From NCBI GenBank assembly GCA_965213845.1, contig CBDCAI010000003.1, positions 310,001-374,000 of the forward strand: a stretch of 64,000 bases of DNA. The letters are read 5' to 3'. Shown here in pieces: positions 9,313 to 16,377 of this stretch (positions are counted from its first letter, which is position 1; the number at the start of each line of letters is the position of its first letter). The notes under the pieces are model-generated. The model worked only from the letters and a program-made list of their open reading frames with translations, did not search any database and had not been told where the DNA came from. The position numbers and the translations under genes are program-made. Origin of the DNA: JBBROS01 sp965213845. GTDB taxonomy: Bacteria; Pseudomonadota; Alphaproteobacteria; Acetobacterales; Acetobacteraceae.

Positions 9313-10893
9313 ATGAAGCGACGCACCCTCCTGCAGACCGCCCCCGCCGCGATCCTCGCCACACCCGTCCTGGCGCGCCCCGCTGTCGCCCAACCCGCAT
9401 CCGTCCTGCGCATCGTCCCGCAGGCCAACCTCACCTCCATCGACCCGATCTGGACCACCGCCAACATCACCCGCAACCACGCCTTCATGGTCTACGACAC
9501 GCTGTACGGCCTGGACGCCCAGCTGCGACCCCAGCCGCAGATGGCCGCCGGCCACACCACCGACGATGACGGCCTCCGCGTCACCATCACCCTGCGCGAC
9601 GGCCTCGTGTTCCACGACGGCACCCCCGTCCTCGCCCGAGACGCCGTCGCCAGCATCCGCCGCTGGATGGTCCGCAACCCGTTCGGCCAGAAGCTCGCCA
9701 CCGTCACCGGCAGCATCGACGCGCCCGACGACACCCGCATCGTGTTCCGCCTGACCCAGCCCTTTCCCCTGCTCACCGCCGCCCTCGCCAGCATCGCCTC
9801 CTGCTGCTTCGTCATGCCCGAGCGCATCGCCGCCACCGACCCCTTCAAGCAGATCACGGACGCCACCGGCTCCGGCCCGTTCCGCTTCCTCGCGGCCGAG
9901 ATGAACAGCGGCAGCCTCATGGCCTATGCCCGCCACGCCGCCTACCGCCCCCGGCCCGAGCCCGTCAGCTTCACCGCCGGCGGCAAGCGCGCCTTCTTCG
10001 ACCGGGTCGAGTGGCGCATCATCCCCGACGCCGCCACTGCCGCCGCCGCCCTGCAGAACCGCGAGATCGACTGGTTCGAGCAGCCCCCACCCGAACTGCA
10101 GGAGCTGATGGCCCGCGACAAGGCCATCCGGATCGAGAATATCGACCCCCGCCCCAACCCGGCCATGCTCCGCCTCAACCACCTCCATCCCCCCTTCGAC
10201 TCGAAGGCCGCCCGCCAGGCCCTGCTGCCCGCCATCGCCCAGACCGACTTCATGACCGCCATCAACGGCGACGGCGCAGACGGCTGGGCAGAGATCGGCG
10301 CCTTCACACCCGGCACCCCCATGGCGACCAACATCGGCATGGAAGCGCTGACCGGCCCCCGCAGCCTCGACCGCGCCCGCGCCCTGCTGCGGGAGGCCGG
10401 GGCGCTCACCCCGCTCACGCGGCTTATCGGCCCCACTGACATCCTGGCCCCCGCCGCCATGACCCAGGTCTGCGCCGCGCTGTTCCGCGACCTCGGCCTC
10501 AATCTCGATGTGGCGCTCAGCGACTGGGGCACCGTCATCCAGCGCCGCGCGTCCCGCGAGCCCGTGGCCAAGGGCGGCTGGTCCGCCCTGCTGACCGCGT
10601 TCGGCAGCTTCGACTGGGTCGACCCCTCGGGCGACGCGGTCCTCCGCGCCAACGGCACCGACGCCTGGTTCGGCTGGCCCACCATCCCGCGGCTGGAAGC
10701 GTTGCGCGACGCCTGGTTCACCGCCCCCGGCCTGCCCGCGCAGCAGGCCATCTGCGCCGAGATGCAGCAGGTCGTGTTCGACGAGGTGCCCTTCATCCCC
10801 GTCGGCGCCTACTACTCCAGGACCGCGCTGCGCCGGGACCTGCAGGACCGCGTCAGCGGCTTCGCCCTGTTCTACGGCATCCGCCGGGCCTGA
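9313..10893 (+). CDS. ABC transporter substrate-binding protein, family 5 (oligopeptide/dipeptide type)
   Basis: A 526-residue periplasmic binding protein with an N-terminal export signal (MKRRTLLQTAPAAILATPV, cleavage near AVAQ) and twin arginines suggesting Tat use. The family signature is clear: TSIDPIWTTANITRNHAFMVYDTLY near the N-terminus, then VTITLRDGLVFHDGTPV, and GSGPFRF in the middle. Such proteins deliver peptides, nickel, heme or glutathione to a Dpp/Opp-type importer. No cognate permease or ATPase follows, because the next gene is convergent and overlaps by 22 nt. It must use a transporter encoded elsewhere. Confidence 0.93.
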   Translation: MKRRTLLQTAPAAILATPVLARPAVAQPASVLRIVPQANLTSIDPIWTTANITRNHAFMVYDTLYGLDAQLRPQPQMAAGHTTDDDGLRVTITLRDGLVFHDGTPVLARDAVASIRRWMVRNPFGQKLATVTGSIDAPDDTRIVFRLTQPFPLLTAALASIASCCFVMPERIAATDPFKQITDATGSGPFRFLAAEMNSGSLMAYARHAAYRPRPEPVSFTAGGKRAFFDRVEWRIIPDAATAAAALQNREIDWFEQPPPELQELMARDKAIRIENIDPRPNPAMLRLNHLHPPFDSKAARQALLPAIAQTDFMTAINGDGADGWAEIGAFTPGTPMATNIGMEALTGPRSLDRARALLREAGALTPLTRLIGPTDILAPAAMTQVCAALFRDLGLNLDVALSDWGTVIQRRASREPVAKGGWSALLTAFGSFDWVDPSGDAVLRANGTDAWFGWPTIPRLEALRDAWFTAPGLPAQQAICAEMQQVVFDEVPFIPVGAYYSRTALRRDLQDRVSGFALFYGIRRA

Positions 10894-11546
10894 CGCCCCG
10901 CATCGCCTCCGCCCCACCCGCAGGCCCGCATCGCCGCCGCCATGTGCCCCGGCACCGGCGCCTCCGCCGCCACCACCGGCTCCAGCGGCAGCACGATCGA
11001 CCGGGCCAGCAGGTGCAGCCGGTTTCCAGGGAGCGAGGCGCCATAGACCGGGTCGCCCCGCACCGGGCACCCGAGCGCGGCGCAATGCACCCGGACCTGG
11101 TGCGTCCGCCCCGTCTGCGGCCGCAGCGCCAACCAGGTCAGCCCCGCCCCACGGCCCATCACCCGCCACGCCGTCCGGGCCGCCTGGCCCGCCGGGTCCA
11201 CCACCACCCGCCACCCCGACCGTGCGTTCACCTTCAGCAGCGGCGCATCCACCATCCCGGCATCCTCCACCGGACCGCCCTGCACCACAGCCCAGTATGT
11301 CTTCTCCGCCTGCCCCGCCGTGAACGCCGCCTGCGCCGCATGCAGCGCCGCCAGCCGCAGCGCCACCACCAGGCACCCGGCCGTGTCCGCGTCCAGCCGA
11401 TGCACCAGCCAGGGCCCGGTCCGCCGCCGCGACAGGGCCGGGAACGCATCCTCGACCGAGGCCCCGCCGCGCGGCCCCGCATGCACCGGCAGCCCCGCAG
11501 GCTTGTCCAGCACCACGAAGCGCGCATCCCGGAACAACTCGATCAT
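10872..11546 (-). CDS. RluA-family RNA pseudouridine synthase
   Basis: A 224-residue pseudouridine synthase with the catalytic aspartate in HRLDADTAG and the conserved RPQTGRTHQVRVH motif. VVLDKPAGLPVH is typical of the family start. No S4 RNA-binding domain is present, so it resembles the short RluA/TruC-type enzymes that modify a single rRNA or tRNA site. The C-terminus overlaps the convergent binding-protein gene by 22 nt. The target site cannot be named from the sequence. Confidence 0.92.
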   Translation of the reverse strand: MIELFRDARFVVLDKPAGLPVHAGPRGGASVEDAFPALSRRRTGPWLVHRLDADTAGCLVVALRLAALHAAQAAFTAGQAEKTYWAVVQGGPVEDAGMVDAPLLKVNARSGWRVVVDPAGQAARTAWRVMGRGAGLTWLALRPQTGRTHQVRVHCAALGCPVRGDPVYGASLPGNRLHLLARSIVLPLEPVVAAEAPVPGHMAAAMRACGWGGGDAGRQARRMP

Positions 11547-11615
11547 CGCCGCCCCCAGCGCGCCTATTCAACCCCCGGAGGTTGACAGCCGCCGCCCCAG
11601 CGGGGAAGGGACGCC

Positions 11616-12326
11616 ATGCCCGATGACCGGATCTGTGGCCTGAATGCCGTCGCCGCCCTGTTCGCCCGGCGCCCCAACGACGTGAACCGCCTGTATTACA
11701 CCGACGCGCTCAAGGAAGCCGCCGGACCCCTATGCGCCCAGCTCGCCCATATCCGCCGCCCCTACCGCCTGCTGCCCGACGACGAGTTGCAGCGCGCGGC
11801 CGGAACCATGCACCACGGCGGCATCTGCGCCCTGACCCTGCCGCGCGACGTCCCCATGCTGGATTGGGCCGCGCCGCCCAAGCACAAGCTCATCGTCGTC
11901 CTCGACGGCGTCGGCAACCCGCACAACTTCGGCGCCATCGCCCGCAGCGCCGCCTTCTTCGGCGCAGGCGCCCTCATCCTGCACGATGTCCCCTGGCAGG
12001 CCATGCCGTCAGACGCCGTCTACCGCGTCGCCGAGGGCGCGATGGAGCACCTCGAGCTGCTGCGCACGAAGAACCTCCGCAACGCCCTGCTGGCGCTCGA
12101 CCGCCATTACCGCACCGTGGCCGCCACCCTGGCCCCCGACGCCGTTCCCGTGCAGTCCCTTCCGAAGGACCGCCCCGTCTGCCTCGTGCTCGGCAACGAG
12201 GAGCGTGGACTGAGCTTCGAGGCCACCCAGACCTGCCGCCGCCAGGTCCGCATCCCCGGTTCGGGCGCCGTCCAGAGCCTCAACGTCGCCCAGGCCGCCG
12301 CCGTCCTGCTCTTCGCCCTCTCCTGA
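11616..12326 (+). CDS. TrmH/SpoU-family RNA 2'-O-methyltransferase
   Basis: A 236-residue SPOUT-class methyltransferase. The three knot motifs are present: NPHNFGAIARSA, LGNEERGLS and IPGSGAVQSLNVAQAAAVLLF. An N-terminal substrate-binding domain (ICGLNAVAALFARRP) matches the RlmB/TrmH layout. It would transfer a methyl group from S-adenosylmethionine to a ribose 2'-OH of rRNA or tRNA. A GGGGAAGGGA ribosome-binding site precedes the ATG. It is divergent from the pseudouridine synthase, giving two RNA-modification genes back to back. Confidence 0.93.
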   Translation: MPDDRICGLNAVAALFARRPNDVNRLYYTDALKEAAGPLCAQLAHIRRPYRLLPDDELQRAAGTMHHGGICALTLPRDVPMLDWAAPPKHKLIVVLDGVGNPHNFGAIARSAAFFGAGALILHDVPWQAMPSDAVYRVAEGAMEHLELLRTKNLRNALLALDRHYRTVAATLAPDAVPVQSLPKDRPVCLVLGNEERGLSFEATQTCRRQVRIPGSGAVQSLNVAQAAAVLLFALS

Positions 12327-12361
12327 CACAACCCCCCCTCCAACGAAGCCCGAGGCCCTCC

Positions 12362-13342
12362 ATGCGCATCCATCTGCAGAGCCACCGCAGCCCGCACAAC
12401 TTCCCCCTGACGCCAGAGCTCTGGGCCGCCGCCGCCGCCCGCGCGCCCGACGTCTCGGCCGGGCACCACGTCACCTACGCCGATGACCGCGCGGGCTTCG
12501 AGGCCGCTGCACCCACCATGGAGGTCCTCGTCTCGCAGACCTCCGCCCTGGTCGACCTCCTGCCGATCACGGCGCCGGACCTGAAGATGATCTACGTCAC
12601 ATCGGCCGGGCTCGAGAAACTCGCCCCCTTCGACTGGTTGCCCCCGGGGGTCCCGATCCTGAACAACCGCGGCACCCACGCCGCGAAGGCCGGCGAGTAC
12701 GGCATCATGGCCCTGCTGATGCTCGCCTGCCGCGTCCCGGCGCTGATCACCGAACAACGCGCGGGCCGCTGGACCGCCATGCACGGCGCCGTGCTGCGGG
12801 GCCGCAACGCCGTCATCGTCGGCCTCGGCTCCCTCGGCGGCAGCACCGCCACCCATGCCAAGTCGTTCGGCATGAACGTCACCGGTGTCCGCGCGACCCC
12901 GAAGCCGCACCCGGCCTGCGACACCGTGCTCGGCATGGATCAGCTCGACCAGGCGCTCCCCGGCGCCGAGTTCCTGTTCCTGGCCCCGCCGCTCACCCCG
13001 GCCACCACGGGCCTGCTCAGCCGCGAACGCATCGCGCGCCTTCCCAAGGGCGCCGGCGTCGTCAACATCGGGCGCGGCGGCCTCGTGGACCAGGACGCCC
13101 TGCTGGACGCCCTGGACTCCGGGCACCTCGGCGGCGCCGTCCTCGACGTCTTCACGCCCGAGCCCGTGCCGCCGGGCCACCGCCTCTGGACCACCCCGAA
13201 CCTGCTGATGACGCCCCATGTCAGCGCCGACGACCCCAACACCTACAACGACCGCTCGCTCGACATATTCTTCGAGAACCTGCGTGCCCTCGGCAAGGGC
13301 CAGAAGCTGCCCAACCAGTTCGACCTGCAGAAGGGCTACTGA
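12362..13342 (+). CDS. D-isomer-specific 2-hydroxyacid dehydrogenase, NAD(P)-dependent
   Basis: A 326-residue oxidoreductase. The nucleotide-binding motif is GLGSLGGS, the catalytic arginine lies in NIGRGGLVDQDAL, the glutamate in DVFTPEPVP and the histidine in MTPHVS. It belongs to the D-2-hydroxyacid dehydrogenase family and reduces 2-keto acids or oxidises D-hydroxy acids; the substrate cannot be inferred. The start MRIHLQSHRS lies 35 nt after the methyltransferase stop in the same direction, so the two may be cotranscribed. Confidence 0.92.
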   Translation: MRIHLQSHRSPHNFPLTPELWAAAAARAPDVSAGHHVTYADDRAGFEAAAPTMEVLVSQTSALVDLLPITAPDLKMIYVTSAGLEKLAPFDWLPPGVPILNNRGTHAAKAGEYGIMALLMLACRVPALITEQRAGRWTAMHGAVLRGRNAVIVGLGSLGGSTATHAKSFGMNVTGVRATPKPHPACDTVLGMDQLDQALPGAEFLFLAPPLTPATTGLLSRERIARLPKGAGVVNIGRGGLVDQDALLDALDSGHLGGAVLDVFTPEPVPPGHRLWTTPNLLMTPHVSADDPNTYNDRSLDIFFENLRALGKGQKLPNQFDLQKGY

Positions 13343-13353
13343 CCCCGCCGACC

Positions 13354-13384
13354 CCCCGGGGCTCGCAACCGCGTGTCCCCGGGG
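13354..13384. terminator. Probable bidirectional terminator hairpin between convergent genes
   Basis: Two CCCCGGGG blocks (13354-13361 and 13377-13384) can pair across a 15-nt loop in the 45-bp gap between the convergent dehydrogenase and Fe-S protein genes. There is no T-tract, so it is a GC-rich stem only. Confidence 0.4.
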
Positions 13385-13387
13385 GTG

Positions 13388-14161
13388 TCACCGCACCTGC
13401 GGCTGCCCGATCGGCGCGACATCCCCGGTCATCCCGGCCAGCACCTCCGCCACGTGCCGCACGCGGACGCCCTGACCCTCCCGCGACAAGCGGCCCGCCA
13501 TGTTCAGCAGGCAGCCGAGATCGCCCGCCAGCAGCGTGTCCGCGCCGGTCGCCACCACGTCCGCCGCCTTGTCCGACACCATCCGTGTCGAGATGTCGGG
13601 ATACTTCACGCAGAAGGTGCCACCGAAGCCGCAGCACACCTCCGGCTCCGCCATCTCCACCAGGCTCAGCCCGGTCACGCTCCGCAGCAGCGACCGCGGC
13701 TGCGCCTTGATCCCCAGCTCCCGCAGCCCCGAGCAGCTGTCGTGATACGTCACCACGCCCTCGTATTGCGCCGCCACCGAGGCGACTCCCATCACCTCGG
13801 TCAGGAACTGAACCAGCTCGTAGGTCCGCGCCCCCAGCGCCGCCGCCCGTGCCTTCAGGTTCGGGTCGTCGTCGAACAGCCCCGGCAGATGATGCGCGAT
13901 CATGCCCCCGCACGATCCCGAGGGGACCACGACGTAGTCGAAGCCGCCGAACGCATCCAGCACCTGCTGCCCGAGCGCCGCCGCCGTCCGCCGGTCCCCG
14001 CTGTTATAGGCCGGCTGCCCGCAGCACGTCTGCGCCAGCGGCACCTCCACCACGCACCCGGCCTGCTCCAGCAGCCGGATGGCCGCGAACCCGACCGAGG
14101 GCCGGTGCAGGTCCACCAGGCAGGTGACGAACAGCGCGACGCGGGGACGGGGATCGGTCAT
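13388..14161 (-). CDS. CCG-domain (Fe-S)-binding protein, LutA/GlpC-type
   Basis: A 257-residue protein with two cysteine-rich CCG domains: TCCGQPAYNSG with an upstream TCLVD cysteine in the first, and VCCGFGGTFCVKYP with HDSCSGLRELG in the second. This is the heterodisulfide-reductase-like CCG fold of LutA/YkgE and the GlcF/GlpC group, in which Fe-S clusters pass electrons during lactate or glycolate oxidation. The usual partners LutB and LutC are not adjacent. The nearby 2-hydroxyacid dehydrogenase is convergent and may be metabolically related, but that is inference. Confidence 0.88.
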   Translation of the reverse strand: MTDPRPRVALFVTCLVDLHRPSVGFAAIRLLEQAGCVVEVPLAQTCCGQPAYNSGDRRTAAALGQQVLDAFGGFDYVVVPSGSCGGMIAHHLPGLFDDDPNLKARAAALGARTYELVQFLTEVMGVASVAAQYEGVVTYHDSCSGLRELGIKAQPRSLLRSVTGLSLVEMAEPEVCCGFGGTFCVKYPDISTRMVSDKAADVVATGADTLLAGDLGCLLNMAGRLSREGQGVRVRHVAEVLAGMTGDVAPIGQPQVR

Positions 14162-14221
14162 ACCCCGCTATAGTCGCAACGTGCGGGACCGACCAGACGC
14201 CCCCCCCATCACCAGCCCGGC

Positions 14222-15010
14222 TCAGAGCGAAGGCTGCGTCACCCCGGCGGCCAGCCGCCCCTTCGCCGTCGCGACATAGGCCGGGTCGATCTCGATGCCG
14301 ATCCCGGTGCACCCCTCCTCCCGCGCCGCGACCAGCGTCGTGCCCGCGCCGCAGAACGGGTCCAGCACCACCGCGCCGGCCTTGCCGTGCAGCCGGATGC
14401 ACCACCGCGGCAGGTCGAGCGGGAACGTGCCGGGATGGCTGAACTTCTGCGCCTTCCGCTGCACCGTCTCGTACGGCACGAACCACGTGTCGCCCCGGCA
14501 CCGCAGATCCTGCGCGTGCCCCCGCCGCGCGATGTTGCTCTTGTCCTTGAACGGCACCCCCACCGCCAGGCGGTCCAGCCGCACGTCGCCATGCTGGGTC
14601 AGGTGAAACACATGTTCGTGGTTGCGATGCAGGAAGCGCTCGCCCGGCACCGGCTTGAAGTGCCCGACGGAGTCGTCAGGCAACGCGATCGACTTCACCC
14701 AGGCGATGTGGTTCTGCAACGCGAACAACGGCCGCAACCGCACGATCAGCTCGAACGGCAGCCAGGGCTGCGTCGACGATCCCGCGATGTTCAGGAAGAA
14801 CGACCCGTCCGGCCGCAGCACCCGCTGCAGCGCCGCGGACACCCGGACCATCCAGTCCAGGTATTCCGCCTCCGCCCGCCGATCGCCGTATGCCGAATAC
14901 GCGATCCCGAGATTATAGGGCGGCGACGTCACCACCACGTCGATCGACCCGGCCTCCAACCCCTCCAGCACCTCGAGGCAGTCACCGGCGATCACCCGGG
15001 CTGCCCCCAT
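14222..15010 (-). CDS. Solitary site-specific DNA methyltransferase, beta-class N6-adenine/N4-cytosine type
   Basis: A 262-residue amino-methyltransferase. The catalytic motif IV TSPPYN is at residues 28-33 and the cofactor motif DPFCGAGTT at about 217. Motif IV before motif I defines the beta class, which includes HinfI and CcrM methylases. It lacks the C-terminal extra domain of CcrM. The ATG at 15010 lacks a strong ribosome-binding site; an in-frame TTG at 15019 is the alternative. No endonuclease lies beside it. It follows the Tim44-like gene by about 12 nt. Recognition sequence unknown. Confidence 0.9.
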   Translation of the reverse strand: MGAARVIAGDCLEVLEGLEAGSIDVVVTSPPYNLGIAYSAYGDRRAEAEYLDWMVRVSAALQRVLRPDGSFFLNIAGSSTQPWLPFELIVRLRPLFALQNHIAWVKSIALPDDSVGHFKPVPGERFLHRNHEHVFHLTQHGDVRLDRLAVGVPFKDKSNIARRGHAQDLRCRGDTWFVPYETVQRKAQKFSHPGTFPLDLPRWCIRLHGKAGAVVLDPFCGAGTTLVAAREEGCTGIGIEIDPAYVATAKGRLAAGVTQPSL

Positions 15011-15022
15011 CGTCGACAAAGG

Positions 15023-15706
15023 TCAGCCTGAGCGTGCCGCCGAAAGCCGCCACGCCAGGTCCGGCTGGGACAGGTCCCGCTCGAACGTCCAGAGGTCCGT
15101 GATCTCGGCCACCGCATCGGCGCCGGCCACCGGCTTGCCATCCCGCCCGAGCGTCTCCGCCACCTGGTCCGAGACGAACCGGACCGTGATGCGGGCCATG
15201 GCACCGTCCAGCGACGCCTCGGCGATCGAAGCCTGCTCGATGCTCCGCAACTCGCTCCGCTGCGTCTCGCCCGCAGCCTCCCGCGCCGCGATCGCCGTCT
15301 CGAAGCTGTGATAGGTGCCGTCGGCGAGCAGCGCCCGCAGACTGACCCGGTCGCCCGCCGCGAACGCCGCGACGATCATGCGGAACGCTGCCTCCGCCCC
15401 CTGCAGAAAGTGCGCCGGGTCGAACGCCCGGTCCACGCTGCGCATCCGCACCAGCGTGACGCCCACCGCGCTCGCCGGGTCCGGCAGGGCCCGGCACGGC
15501 ACGGCCGGCTCTGCCCGGCCATCCGCCGTGGCCGCGGCCCGCGCCATGCCGGGAACCGGCACGGGTCCGCCCGGCCGGTCCGCCTGCCCCGCCTGCGGCG
15601 GCTGCTCGAACCCCGTCCGGCGCCCGAGGATGCCCCGCAGCCGCAGTACCAGGAAAGCGGCGATCATGCCGAACAGCAGGAGGTCGATGGGGAAGCCGCC
15701 GCCCAT
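15023..15706 (-). CDS. Tim44/TimA-like membrane-anchored protein
   Basis: A 227-residue protein with one N-terminal membrane segment (FPIDLLLFGMIAAFLVLRL), a proline-rich linker, then a Tim44-like domain of about 130 residues (FLQGAEAAFRMIVAAFAAGD, ALLADGTYHSF, ITVRFVSDQ, ITDLWTFERDL). Tim44-like proteins in alphaproteobacteria are inner-membrane relatives of the mitochondrial import motor component. The fold assignment is confident. The role in bacteria is poorly defined, perhaps in membrane protein quality control. It is divergent from the histidine phosphatase gene. Confidence 0.85.
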   Translation of the reverse strand: MGGGFPIDLLLFGMIAAFLVLRLRGILGRRTGFEQPPQAGQADRPGGPVPVPGMARAAATADGRAEPAVPCRALPDPASAVGVTLVRMRSVDRAFDPAHFLQGAEAAFRMIVAAFAAGDRVSLRALLADGTYHSFETAIAAREAAGETQRSELRSIEQASIAEASLDGAMARITVRFVSDQVAETLGRDGKPVAGADAVAEITDLWTFERDLSQPDLAWRLSAARSG

Positions 15707-15818
15707 GGGGATGGTCCTTCTATGAAGTGGTCACATAGGGCCGGTCGGCCCGTGAAACAACGAAGCTGACGCGCGTATGCCGCTTGCCCGCCCCGCCTGC
15801 CCCGTCTAAGCCGCCCCC

Positions 15819-16376
15819 ATGATCCTCCTCCGCCACGGTCAAAGCGAGTTCAACCTCCGGTTCACCGCGACCCGCAAGGACCCGGGGATCCCGGACCCGG
15901 CCCTGACCCCGTTGGGCCAGCAACAAGCCGAGGAGGCGGCCGAGACCCTGGCCGGCCGCCGCCTCAGCCGGATCATCGTCTCCCCCTACACCCGGACCCT
16001 GCAGACCGCCGCCCCGATCGCCCGCCGCCTCGGCCTGCCGGTGTTCGTCAACCCGCTCGTCCGGGAGCGCTGCGCCTTCAGCTGCGACATCGGCACGCCC
16101 CGCGCCACCCTGGCGAACGCCTGGCCGCACCACGACTTCACCCACCTGGACGACATCTGGTGGCCGCGGCAGGAGGAGCCGGCCGAGGCGGTCATCGACC
16201 GCGCCGCCCTGTTCCGTGCCGAGATGGCGGCCCTGCCGGACTGGTCCGAGACCCTCGTCGTCAGTCATTGGGGCTTCGTCATGGCGCTGACCGGGCTCAG
16301 CGTCCAGAACGGGCAGATCCTCGACTTCGATCCCACCGCCCCCGCTCCGGACGAGATCCCCTGGCGCCATCACTGA
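15819..16376 (+). CDS. Histidine phosphatase family protein
   Basis: A 185-residue phosphoglycerate-mutase-like phosphatase with the phosphohistidine motif RHGQSEFN near the N-terminus, a second arginine in SPYTRTLQTA and a late catalytic histidine in VSHWGFVMAL. It is probably a cytosolic small-molecule phosphatase. The substrate is unknown. It converges on the TPR protein gene, with a single base between the two stop codons. Confidence 0.9.
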   Translation: MILLRHGQSEFNLRFTATRKDPGIPDPALTPLGQQQAEEAAETLAGRRLSRIIVSPYTRTLQTAAPIARRLGLPVFVNPLVRERCAFSCDIGTPRATLANAWPHHDFTHLDDIWWPRQEEPAEAVIDRAALFRAEMAALPDWSETLVVSHWGFVMALTGLSVQNGQILDFDPTAPAPDEIPWRHH

Positions 16377-16377
16377 C

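Noticed and set aside
8326..11571. Very long minus-strand open frame (about 1,080 codons) across the hydrolase, family-5 binding protein and pseudouridine synthase genes
   Set aside because: It is antisense to well-recognised genes; the product is low-complexity Gly/Ala/Val/Asp-rich, as expected for a shadow frame in GC-rich DNA.
15023..15706. Considered whether the Tim44-like protein and the DNA methyltransferase form a dedicated system
   Set aside because: They are adjacent and same-strand, but nothing links the functions; adjacency alone is weak evidence.
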